Positions 8,032 to 14,880 of a DNA stretch of 64,000 nt are shown piece after piece. Positions within the stretch are counted from its first letter, which is position 1; the number at the start of each line of letters is the position of its first letter. The stretch spans positions 1 to 64,000 of the forward strand of contig DASVPR010000060.1 in NCBI GenBank assembly GCA_036389485.1, written 5' to 3'. The DNA is from CADCVT01 sp036389485. Its GTDB lineage: Bacteria > Actinomycetota > Thermoleophilia > Solirubrobacterales > Solirubrobacteraceae. Position numbers and translations under genes: made by a program. Under the pieces are notes generated by a model. It was given only the letters and a program-made list of their open reading frames with translations, did no database searches and was not told the origin of the DNA.

Positions 8032-9145
8032 GCAGGCGGTTGCCCGCGCGGTCGATCGCGTCGGCGTCCAGCACGTACCGGCCGCGGCCGAGCCGCCCCG
8101 GCAACAGGTACTCCCACTCCGCGTCGTCGCCGAGGCGGAACCAGAAGCCGTTCTCCGCGCCGCACGGCCGCGGGACGAAGCGCTCGCGCGTCGGGCTCCA
8201 CGTGGTGCACCGCGGCCCCACGCGCCGCGTCAGGCGGAGCTTGATCATGAGGATCCCGCTCCCGTCCGGCACCACGCCGGTCGCGCCGAGGATCCCCGCC
8301 GTGCCGCGCAGCTCGCGCGGGCCGGAGCGCCGCGAGAACACCGCGCCCTCGCGGATGCTCGTGATCAGCGCGACCGGCGACTCCAGGTCGACCGTGCCGC
8401 AGCGGCCGTCGGCGCCCGAGGTGAAGCACGGCGGCGGGACCGGGCGCCCGGGCTCCTCGGCCGGCGGCGGCGGAGCGGGCCGCCCCGGCTCGGTCACGGT
8501 CACCGCGACCGCGGGCGACCGCACGCGGCTCGCCTTCGTCGCGCGCAGCTCGACGCGCCCGGACTCCTCGAACGTGACCGTCGCCGCGCCGTCGGATCCG
8601 GTCGTCGCGCCCCCGACGGAGGCGCCCTCCGCGGCCCGCGGCGTCGTCGTCGACGTCGAGTAGCTGTAGACGTGCTCGGCCACCCGCACGGTGGCGGACT
8701 GGCCGCGCTCGACCGACGACGGCGCCTCGGTGATGAACAGCGGGAAGACGCTCGCGTCGCCGTTGACGTCGCGCTGGACGAGCATCAGGACCTCGTCGCC
8801 GTCGGCGATCTCCTGGTCGCAGATGCCCTTCGTCGTGGAGTACTCGCGGTTGAACCAGAAGTTCCAGTAGTCGTTCTCGGAGTACGTGTGCGACTCGCCG
8901 AGGATCGTGCTGGTGAACGGCTGGCGGTCCCAGTCGCCTTCGGTGGCGACCTCGATGGCGCCGGCGGCGCTGTCGTGCGGACAGCCGCTGAAGACCTCCC
9001 CGGCCTCGGGGACGTCGACGGTCCTCTCGAGGCTGACGCCGTCGCCCTCGATCCGGACGTCGACGGTGTCGGCCTGCGCGGGCGCTGCCGCGATCAGCGA
9101 GGCCAGCAGGACGGCGGCGATGAAGCCGCGACGGATGTGATGCAT
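7985..9145 (-). CDS. Secreted multi-domain protein, first gene of the cobalamin-riboswitch operon
   Basis: A 386-residue exported protein starting MHHIRRGFIAAVLLASLIAA, with cleavage near AQA (24-26). Residues about 27-115 form a DUF4430-like domain containing NDYWNFWFNREYSTTKG and EIADGDEVLMLVQR, the tryptophan-rich strand plus turn. Residues about 120-200 look like an Ig-like domain. A Pro-rich linker (GRPAPPPPAEEPGRP) follows, then a C-terminal beta domain (about 250-386) with GSGILMIKLRL and two Cys. ATG at 9145 lies 45 bases downstream of the riboswitch, with AAAGGGG upstream as a possible ribosome binding site. It is likely a cell-surface corrinoid-capture factor. The role is inferred from the riboswitch and neighbours. 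Confidence 0.8.
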   Translation of the reverse strand: MHHIRRGFIAAVLLASLIAAAPAQADTVDVRIEGDGVSLERTVDVPEAGEVFSGCPHDSAAGAIEVATEGDWDRQPFTSTILGESHTYSENDYWNFWFNREYSTTKGICDQEIADGDEVLMLVQRDVNGDASVFPLFITEAPSSVERGQSATVRVAEHVYSYSTSTTTPRAAEGASVGGATTGSDGAATVTFEESGRVELRATKASRVRSPAVAVTVTEPGRPAPPPPAEEPGRPVPPPCFTSGADGRCGTVDLESPVALITSIREGAVFSRRSGPRELRGTAGILGATGVVPDGSGILMIKLRLTRRVGPRCTTWSPTRERFVPRPCGAENGFWFRLGDDAEWEYLLPGRLGRGRYVLDADAIDRAGNRLRERRRGQNRVVFVVR

Positions 9146-9189
9146 GAAGGAGCCACCCCTTTCCGCGAGGGCGATCGGCTTTCCGGTCG

Positions 9190-9358
9190 GGATGGGCTTC
9201 CTGGCTTGCGGGATCGACCCGGCCGCGCCTTCCCACGACGCCGTGCGTCGCGGTGGCTTCAGTGCGGTGGGCACCCCCGTTCACAGTGGCGGGTCCGCGC
9301 CGGCTTCTCACCGGACTTCCCCCACTCACCGACCCTGGGCTTATGTCGAGTGGCATCC
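9190..9358 (-). promoter_or_regulatory. Cobalamin (adenosylcobalamin-type) riboswitch
   Basis: On the minus strand all core elements of a class I cobalamin riboswitch occur in order. There is a 5' P1 strand GGATG (9358-9354) and the GGGGGAAGTCCGGTGAGAAG stem-loop (9322-9303). The B12-box core CGCGGACCCGCCACTGTGA follows (about 9299-9281). The conserved CAAGCCAGGAAGCCC element (9208-9194) precedes the 3' P1 strand CATCC (9194-9190). The first gene starts at 9145, so ligand binding could control either early termination or access to its ribosome binding site. Cobalamin normally represses such operons. This is the strongest evidence that the downstream exported and ECF genes handle cobalamin. 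Confidence 0.95.
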
Positions 9359-9366
9359 TACCGCTC

Positions 9367-9915
9367 GTGGGCCGCGTCAACCTGACGAAGATCTACACGC
9401 GCCTGGGCGACTCCGGCGAGACGCACCTGGGCGACATGAGCCGGGTGCCGAAGACGCATCCGCGCATCGAGGCGTACGGCGAGATCGACGAGCTGAACTC
9501 GCACATCGGGGTCCTCCTCACGATCCCCGAGTTGCCGTACGCCGAGTGGCTGCGGCGGATCCAGAACGACCTGTTCGACCTCGGCGCCGACCTGTCCGTG
9601 CCGGACGGCGACGAGGAGCGCCTGCGGGCCACGGCCGATCAGGTCGCGTGGCTGGAGGAGCGCTGTGACGAGGTCAACGCGGAGCTCGAGCCCCTGCGGT
9701 CGTTCCTCCTGCCCGGCGGGACGCCCGCGGCCGCGCAGCTCCACGTCTGCCGCACGGTCTGCCGGCGCGCGGAGCGGCGTGCGCTGCTGGTCGACGACGC
9801 GAACCCCGAGGTCGTCCGCTACCTGAACCGCCTCTCCGACCTGCTCTTCATCCTCGCGCGCGGCGCGAACCTCGGCGGCGAGGAGCCGCTGTGGGAGCCG
9901 GGCGCGAACCGCTAG
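9367..9915 (+). CDS. ATP:cob(I)alamin adenosyltransferase, PduO/MMAB type
   Basis: A 182-residue cytoplasmic enzyme that transfers the adenosyl group of ATP to cob(I)alamin to make adenosylcobalamin. The ATP-binding signature TRLGDSGETHLGD near the N-terminus matches the TRxGDxGxTxLG pattern of PduO-type enzymes. The conserved VCRRAERRAL and YLNRLSDLLFILAR segments follow at about 130-165. The start is ambiguous. GTG at 9367 fits the usual N-terminus (VGRVNLTKIYTR) and lies just outside the riboswitch DNA, while ATG at 9343 is in frame but inside it. Neither has a clear ribosome binding site, so a leaderless message is possible. It diverges from the B12 uptake operon, a functional pairing of import and activation. 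Confidence 0.93.
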   Translation: MGRVNLTKIYTRLGDSGETHLGDMSRVPKTHPRIEAYGEIDELNSHIGVLLTIPELPYAEWLRRIQNDLFDLGADLSVPDGDEERLRATADQVAWLEERCDEVNAELEPLRSFLLPGGTPAAAQLHVCRTVCRRAERRALLVDDANPEVVRYLNRLSDLLFILARGANLGGEEPLWEPGANR

Positions 9916-9918
9916 GGG

Positions 9919-10695
9919 TCAGCGGCCGGTCCGGCAGCGCTTGCGGCGGTCGATCGTCAGGCGGTCGATGACGACGGTGGAGTCGTACTGGTGGTCGCCC
10001 TGGTCGAAGATGCTCAAGAAGAGGCGGACGCGGCGGCCGGGCCTCACCCGCTTGCGCGCTCTGAGCGTGCGGGTCGCGCCGTCGTAGGTCGTCCCGTTCG
10101 CGCGCGCCGGCGTGACGCTGAAGTCGCCGGTGCCGTTGACCGAGATCGGGAGCCGGCGGCGGTCGCGCGCGAAGTTGCGCCTCGCCTTGATGCGCGGGTC
10201 CGCGGGGTCCGCGCGCCAGGTCGAGCGGCCGAGCTCGGCGACGAACGCGTCGTTGAACTCGGTGTCGACGAACTCGTCGTACTCCTCGGAGAGGAAGCGG
10301 AACGCGAAGCTGAGGCAGTTCGCGCGCTTCGGGGCCCTGAGGTCGAGCCGGAGGACGACCGCGTCGATGGCGGCGCCGCGGTAGGGCGCGCCGGCGTTGT
10401 CGGTCGAGAGGTCGTCCTGCTCGTTGGGGTCGTCGAGGAGGGTCGCGTCGCCGGTGCTGAGAACGCCGAACGCCCCCTTCCGCGGGAACCCCCGCAGGCG
10501 CATCCGCGCGGTCGCGGCCGGGCTTCCCTGCGGTGGGAGCCTCACGAACCGCGCGCGCTTGACGATTCCGCGCTTCGCCGCGATCACCTTCGCGAGCGTC
10601 TTCGCGCTCCGCGTGGCCGTCACGGTCGCGGTCGCGGGCGCCGCGGGGACGGCGACGGCGACGGCGAGGACGGCCACGGCGAGGAGACGACGCAT
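9919..10695 (-). CDS. Secreted choice-of-anchor L domain protein
   Basis: A 258-residue exported protein with signal peptide MRRLLAVAVLAVAVAVPAAP. Residues about 75-250 match the choice-of-anchor L pattern: FGVLSTGDATLLD, a conserved Asp/Asn loop (DLSTDNAG), the core CLSFAFRFLSEEYDEFVDTE followed by FNDAFVAEL, and a terminal beta strand DSTVVIDRLTID. Such domains occur in surface proteins with varied anchors, but no anchor is visible here, so it is probably secreted. It is convergent with the adenosyltransferase gene, whose stop is 3 bases away. Confidence 0.8.
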   Translation of the reverse strand: MRRLLAVAVLAVAVAVPAAPATATVTATRSAKTLAKVIAAKRGIVKRARFVRLPPQGSPAATARMRLRGFPRKGAFGVLSTGDATLLDDPNEQDDLSTDNAGAPYRGAAIDAVVLRLDLRAPKRANCLSFAFRFLSEEYDEFVDTEFNDAFVAELGRSTWRADPADPRIKARRNFARDRRRLPISVNGTGDFSVTPARANGTTYDGATRTLRARKRVRPGRRVRLFLSIFDQGDHQYDSTVVIDRLTIDRRKRCRTGR

Positions 10696-10786
10696 CGCGG
10701 GGCGGACCGTAGAGCGTCCGCGCGCCGCGCGCGCAGGTTCGCGGAGCGGGCGCGGCTCCGCGGGCGCGTCGGGTGGCGCGGCCGCG

Positions 10787-11521
10787 TCAGCCCGCGCGGG
10801 CGACGGCCTGCTCGGCGTCGCCGGGCGGGTCGCCGAGGAGGATCCATCCCCCTCCCGCGTCGCGGCGCAGGGCGCCCCGGCGCTCGAGCGTGCGCAGCGC
10901 GGTCGTCACCGAGGGGCGCTGGGCGCCGACGAGGCCCGCGAGCGTCTCGTGCGTGAGGCGGACCGGGAGCAGCGTCCCCTCCGGGCCGACGTGGCCCCAC
11001 CGGTCGGCGAGGTGCCAGAGCGCGGCGAGGAGGCGGGCGTCGAGGCGCGGCATCGCGGCGATCGCGAGCAGCAGCGTGAGGTCGCGCGAGCGCCGCAGCG
11101 TGCGGCTCAGCAGCTCGGCGATCAGCGGCGGGAAGCGCCCGGCGAGCGCCGCGAAGCGGGCATCGAGGACGGCGAGCCGCGTGGGCCGCAGGACCCGCCA
11201 CGCCGACTCGTGCTGGACGGGCGCGCCCGAGCCCTCATCGACGTCCCACGGCCGGAGGATGTCCTTCCGCCCGACCAGCTCCGCGACGCCGTGCCGGCCG
11301 ACGCGCAGCTCGCGGCTCAGCAGGCCGTCGACGACGAGGAACCCGAGGTCGCCGGGAGTCCCGCCGAGCAGCCCGTCGGGCCGCCAGGGGCCCTCGGGAA
11401 CGCGGACCTCGGCGGCCACCAGCTGTTGCGTCGCGGTCGTGAGCTCGTCGGGCGGAAGCTGCGCGGCCAGACGACGATCCTCCGCCAGGACGCGCACCAC
11501 CGCAGATGACACAGCCGGCAC
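10787..11521 (-). CDS. Crp/Fnr-family transcriptional regulator
   Basis: About 244 residues. The N-terminal half is a cyclic-nucleotide-binding-like beta-roll (DLGFLVVDGLLSRELRVGRHG, then the LVGRKDILRPW turn). The C-terminal part is a winged HTH (about 165-225) with LPVRLTHETLAGLVGAQRPS followed by VTTALRTLERRGAL, the Crp-type recognition region. The start is uncertain: GTG codons at 11521, 11512 and 11500 are all possible and none has a strong ribosome binding site. The reading frame stays open across the upstream tRNA, but that part is not coding. The effector is unknown. Confidence 0.82.
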   Translation of the reverse strand: MPAVSSAVVRVLAEDRRLAAQLPPDELTTATQQLVAAEVRVPEGPWRPDGLLGGTPGDLGFLVVDGLLSRELRVGRHGVAELVGRKDILRPWDVDEGSGAPVQHESAWRVLRPTRLAVLDARFAALAGRFPPLIAELLSRTLRRSRDLTLLLAIAAMPRLDARLLAALWHLADRWGHVGPEGTLLPVRLTHETLAGLVGAQRPSVTTALRTLERRGALRRDAGGGWILLGDPPGDAEQAVARAG

Positions 11522-11569
11522 GCCGATCCACTGTACGAGCAGCGCCGACGCGCCCGTCCCACAACGACG

Positions 11570-11593
11570 AAAGCCCCGCATTCGCGAGGCTTT
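11570..11593 (-). terminator. Hairpin just downstream of tRNA-Glu, probable terminator
   Basis: On the minus strand AAAGCCTCGCGAATGCGGGGCTTT folds into a stem (AAAGCC with GGCTTT, plus inner GC pairs) followed by CGTCGTTGT. It begins 6 bases after the tRNA 3' end and lies between the tRNA and the Crp/Fnr gene, as expected for a factor-independent terminator of the tRNA transcript. The trailing T-run is weak. Confidence 0.55.
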
Positions 11594-11599
11594 CCGAAG

Positions 11600-11672
11600 T
11601 ACCGCTACGGGGATTCGAACCCCGGTTTCCGCCGTGAGAGGGCGGCGTCCTAGTCCCCTAGACGATAGCGGC
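11600..11672 (-). tRNA. tRNA-Glu (anticodon CUC)
   Basis: A 73-base cloverleaf on the minus strand. The acceptor strands are GCCGCTA and TAGCGGT (one terminal G-U pair) and the D-arm region is TCGTCTAGGGGACTAGGA. The anticodon arm CCGCC-CTCTCAC-GGCGG carries CTC. The T-arm is CCGGGGTTCGAATCCCCG. The discriminator is A and CCA is not encoded. It marks the left border of the restriction-modification island. Confidence 0.96.
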
Positions 11673-12072
11673 GAGTACCAGCGCGGAAGGGTAGCGCGCC
11701 GATGGGGGTCTCTTAGGAACCCCTGTGGCCAGTAGCCGCCGGGGATTGTAGCCTCGAACGCACAGGCTGAAGCCCTCCGGAACGCAGATGGGGCGACCAT
11801 GACATCTGACCTGCTGGTCCTGTCACGTCATCTCAGCGAGTACGGATCGGAACACAAGACGCTCCGGGCCCGACGCCGGCTGCACCTCGTGCGTGACGCC
11901 TGCGCAACACCCGCCGCCACGTAGCCCCGTCTTGGCAAGCAGACGCAGTCGGTCTCAGCAACTGACATCACCCTGAGAGACGCGTCCCGTACGGAGGAGT
12001 CAGATCTGGCCCGGCGAAGCTCAGCGTCCGTGGCGACAGAACCTGCGCGACCGCAGGTCGCGCCTCCCTGCC
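11673..12072. other. Intergenic region between tRNA-Glu and the type III methyltransferase gene
   Basis: About 400 bases without a convincing conserved gene. The region includes one small ATG reading frame (11799-11924, listed separately). No integrase and no copy of the tRNA-Glu or tRNA-Leu 3' end was found by eye. The promoter of the methyltransferase gene should lie here but is not obvious. Confidence 0.5.
11799..11924 (+). CDS. Possible small ORF upstream of the restriction-modification genes
   Basis: A 41-codon frame begins MTSDLLVLSRHLSEYGSEHK and ends with TAG. It reads as a plausible short, basic, helical peptide and lies in the otherwise empty space before the methyltransferase gene. 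No family is recognised and no clear ribosome binding site is visible. Small ORFs here can be controller-like proteins, but no HTH is evident. It may be chance. Confidence 0.22.
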   Translation: MTSDLLVLSRHLSEYGSEHKTLRARRRLHLVRDACATPAAT

Positions 12073-13791
12073 ATGGCTCAGCAGAACGGACACCACGGGC
12101 ACCGCCAGAACGGTCACAGCCAGAACGGCCGACAGCGCAACAAGCAGCGCCACCGCGGCCGCTTGGAGCTGACTTGGACGAACAAGGACGAGGCGCTGCT
12201 CGCGCACGAGGACGGGTCGTACGAATGGGTCCCTCGCAGCGACTACCGGGTCGCTGAGGTCAGGCTGCTAGACGAGCATGGGGCGGTCGGTGAGGTTGCC
12301 GGCACGACGGCTGACAACCTGCTGATCCGCGGCGACGCGCTCAACGCGCTCACCAGCCTGTCGCGCCTCTCCCCGTTCGCCGAGGAGTACGCCGGCAAGG
12401 TGAAGCTGGCCTACCTCGACCCGCCGTTCAATACGCAGCAGTCGTTCCTGCAGTACGACGACGCGCTGGAGCACTCGGTCTGGCTGACGATGATGCGCGA
12501 CCGCCTCGCGCAGGTGAAGGACCTGCTGTCGCTGGAGGGCTCGGTGTGGGTGCATTGCGACGACTCCGAGCAGGCACACCTACGCGTGCTGATGGACGAG
12601 CTGTTCGGACGCGAGCAGTTCATCGCCACCATCGTCTGGCAGAAGCGCTACTCGCGCGACAACCGGCCCGCTATTGGCACGGTCCATGACTACATCCTGG
12701 TCTACGCGCCTATGGGCGGCGAGTGGAAGCGCGTCCGCAACCGCATCCCGCGCGAAGCCGCCAAGGAGTACCGCAACCCCAACAACGACCCGCAGGGCCC
12801 ATGGCGGCCGATCCCCATGGACGCGCAGGGATACCGGCCCAACCAGATGTACGAGATCGTCGCGCCGTCCGGGAAGGTGTGGGTGCCGCCGAAGGGCCGC
12901 TGTTGGAGCATGGTGCAGGAGCGCTACGTCGAGTTGCTGGCCGACGGGCCTGTGGACCTGCCGAGCCGGATGGGCCGAATCTACTTCGGCAAGGACGGCA
13001 ACGGCAGGCCGAACGTGATCCGCTACCTGCACGAGGATGAGGGGCTCGTGCCTTGGACCTGGTGGCCGTCGTCGGAGGTGGGCCACAACGACGAGGCCAA
13101 GAAGGAGCAGCTGGAGCTGTCCCCGGACATCGAGGCGTTCGACACGCCGAAGCCGGAGCGCCTCATGTCGCGCATCATCCAGATCGCCACCGACCCCGGC
13201 GACATCGTGCTCGACCCCTTCGTCGGCTCCGGCACGACCGCGGCCGTTGCGCACAAGATGGATCGCCGGTGGATCGCCGGCGAGCGCAGCCTCGCCACCG
13301 TCGAGACGTACGCGCGGCCGCGGCTCGGCAAGGTCGTCGCCGGCGACGATCCCGGCGGCGTCACCGAGAAGGTTGGCTGGATGGGCGGCGGCGGCTTCCG
13401 CGTGCTCGACGTCGCGCCGTCGATGTTCGAGGACGCCGGCGGTGTGGTGCTGCTCGCCGAGTGGGCCACCAACGGGCAGCTGTCAGCCGCCACGGCCGCG
13501 CAGCTCGGCTTCCAGCACCAACTCGACCCGCCGTTCAGCGGCCACAAGGGCCATCAGCGGCTGGCCGTCATCGACGGCCTGGTGAACCGTGGCGTTATCG
13601 AGCTGCTCGTGCGCTCTGTCGGCGAGGGCGAGTCCATCGTCGTCTGCGGAACGGCGGTGGCCGACGACGCCGGCGAGCATCTGCGTCAGGCCCTGCCCGG
13701 CTCGCGGGTGCGGAAGATCCCGGCCTCACTCTTGGCCGAGTACCGGCTGGCTTCGAAGCCGACACCCGATCAGCTCGGTCACCGCGGCTAG
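12073..13791 (+). CDS. Type III restriction-modification DNA methyltransferase (Mod, adenine-N6)
   Basis: A 572-residue beta-class methyltransferase. The catalytic motif DPPFN is at about 116-120 and the SAM-binding motif DPFVGSGTT follows at about 381-389. This motif order (catalytic first) is typical of type III Mod proteins. The region before DPPFN has the family-typical RGRLELTWTNKDEALL and NLLIRGDALNAL. Residues 2-28 are an odd His/Gln/Asn-rich tail. The C-terminal 150 residues probably hold the target-recognition and Res-contact parts. It should modify one strand of a short asymmetric site and partner with the Res subunit encoded about 1.1 kb downstream. Confidence 0.93.
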   Translation: MAQQNGHHGHRQNGHSQNGRQRNKQRHRGRLELTWTNKDEALLAHEDGSYEWVPRSDYRVAEVRLLDEHGAVGEVAGTTADNLLIRGDALNALTSLSRLSPFAEEYAGKVKLAYLDPPFNTQQSFLQYDDALEHSVWLTMMRDRLAQVKDLLSLEGSVWVHCDDSEQAHLRVLMDELFGREQFIATIVWQKRYSRDNRPAIGTVHDYILVYAPMGGEWKRVRNRIPREAAKEYRNPNNDPQGPWRPIPMDAQGYRPNQMYEIVAPSGKVWVPPKGRCWSMVQERYVELLADGPVDLPSRMGRIYFGKDGNGRPNVIRYLHEDEGLVPWTWWPSSEVGHNDEAKKEQLELSPDIEAFDTPKPERLMSRIIQIATDPGDIVLDPFVGSGTTAAVAHKMDRRWIAGERSLATVETYARPRLGKVVAGDDPGGVTEKVGWMGGGGFRVLDVAPSMFEDAGGVVLLAEWATNGQLSAATAAQLGFQHQLDPPFSGHKGHQRLAVIDGLVNRGVIELLVRSVGEGESIVVCGTAVADDAGEHLRQALPGSRVRKIPASLLAEYRLASKPTPDQLGHRG

Positions 13792-13825
13792 ACCTGGCGC
13801 CGGCGTTCTGCTGGCATCCGGCGTC

Positions 13826-14431
13826 ATGCCGACTCGTGAGGATCTCTATCGAGCCCGCGAGCTGTATGAGGAGCACGAGCCGCGTGATCTCTTCTACCGC
13901 GTCGCGCTCGAGCTGTTGCAGCGGACGCGAGCCGGCGAGAGCGCCTTCACGCTCACCGAGGCGGTCGCGGTCGTGCTGCTTACCTGGAACCGGCGCTTCT
14001 ACATCCACAAGGACACGCCGAGCTTCGACCCTCAGCACGTCGCCGACATCGACGCGCTCCTCGATCGTCACCGCGACGCGCTTGACAGCTACCACGGGCG
14101 AAGCATCGAGTCGCTCACCGACGACGAGCGGGACGCCGTCGAAGCGATCTTCGACGAGTTAGAGCGACTGCTCGGGCCAGTCGGAGCGGCCAAGGCGCTC
14201 CATGTCCTCGCGCCGCGTTTCTTCGCCCTATGGGACCGCGCGATCGCCCAAGGCGCCGGCTTCTACCTCGACAAGCGCGGGACCAACGCCAACCGGTACT
14301 GGCGCTGGATGCTGAAGACCCAGGGTGAGGCCGCCGACCTCGGGGGCGAGGCGGCCTGGGGGCCTGGACTGCTGAAGCGCATCGACGAGTACCACTACTG
14401 CCGCTACAGCAGTGATCCGCCGCTGATGTAG
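13826..14431 (+). CDS. Conserved-looking accessory protein of the restriction-modification island, function unknown
   Basis: A 201-residue soluble, mostly helical protein starting MPTREDLYRARELYEEHEPR. Notable segments are LLTWNRRFYIHKDTP, ERLLGPVGAAKALHVLAP, RFFALWDRAIAQGAGFYL and RYWRWMLKTQ, rich in aromatic and His residues. I do not recognise the family. The ATG at 13826 lies 35 bases after the methyltransferase stop, on the same strand between mod and res. It probably belongs to the same module, perhaps as an accessory or regulatory factor. No membrane segments or signal peptide are present. Confidence 0.7.
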   Translation: MPTREDLYRARELYEEHEPRDLFYRVALELLQRTRAGESAFTLTEAVAVVLLTWNRRFYIHKDTPSFDPQHVADIDALLDRHRDALDSYHGRSIESLTDDERDAVEAIFDELERLLGPVGAAKALHVLAPRFFALWDRAIAQGAGFYLDKRGTNANRYWRWMLKTQGEAADLGGEAAWGPGLLKRIDEYHYCRYSSDPPLM

Positions 14432-14580
14432 GCGCCCTCCGATTAGGCTGGGTCATTGCCGACCTAGCCGGACTGGCCAACCTTGCAATAAAATCTGCCC
14501 GGCCTGATCCGAACCTGGGTGCACCGGGGATAGGATCGCGCAGCGCCAGGAGGTGAAGGCCTCCCCGACCCTCGCTACCC
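14432..14580. other. Intergenic stretch between the accessory ORF and a Mod-like fragment
   Basis: About 150 bases with no gene. AGGAGGTGAAGG at about 14549-14560 resembles a ribosome binding site plus GTG. The frame it opens (VKASPTLATQ...) stops after about 19 codons. If shifted by one base it would run into the Mod-like fragment that follows. Confidence 0.4.
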
Positions 14581-14880
14581 AGGGGTCAGCTGGCGCTGAC
14601 CTGGACCCATAAGGACCAGTCCCTCCTTAGCCACGAGCTCCTAGTTCCTGCCAGCATTCTCGCCGCTTACCAGCAGGCTTATCGTTGGCGACCCAAAATG
14701 ATCGATTCAGGTGACACCCAGGTCTCGCCCGCTTCTGAGGGCGTCCGGATGCAGAGCAATCCCACCAGCGGCAGCCGCACCGAGAAGATCAGCGTCTCAT
14801 CGCATTCGGTGACGCTCGCTACCACCGGGAGCGTCATCAAGGTGGCTCGCCGTGCCGACGAGCCGGAGGCAGACTCGTGA
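14552..14880 (+). pseudogene. Frameshifted fragment resembling a type III Mod N-terminus, directly upstream of res
   Basis: Translation from about 14584 gives RGQLALTWTHKDQSLLSHEL, closely matching RGRLELTWTNKDEALLAHED of the intact methyltransferase at 12073-13791. After this the similarity stops (LLVPASILAAYQQAYRW, then KMIDSGDTQVSPASEG) and the frame runs to TGA at 14880. There is no in-frame start directly before the match. A GTG start preceded by AGGAGG at about 14549 is in a different frame, so one frameshift would restore a protein of about 108 residues. The stop overlaps the res start (GTGA). It may be a remnant of a second Mod or a small broken partner gene. Confidence 0.5.

Noticed and set aside
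9355..9380. TTGACG and TAGGAT on the minus strand as -35 and -10 boxes for the riboswitch operon
   Set aside because: The spacing is only 14 bases, and the start site would fall inside the 5' P1 strand of the riboswitch.
11522..11800. N-terminal extension of the Crp/Fnr regulator
   Set aside because: The open frame continues through the tRNA-Glu gene and its terminator, and has no regulator-like sequence there.
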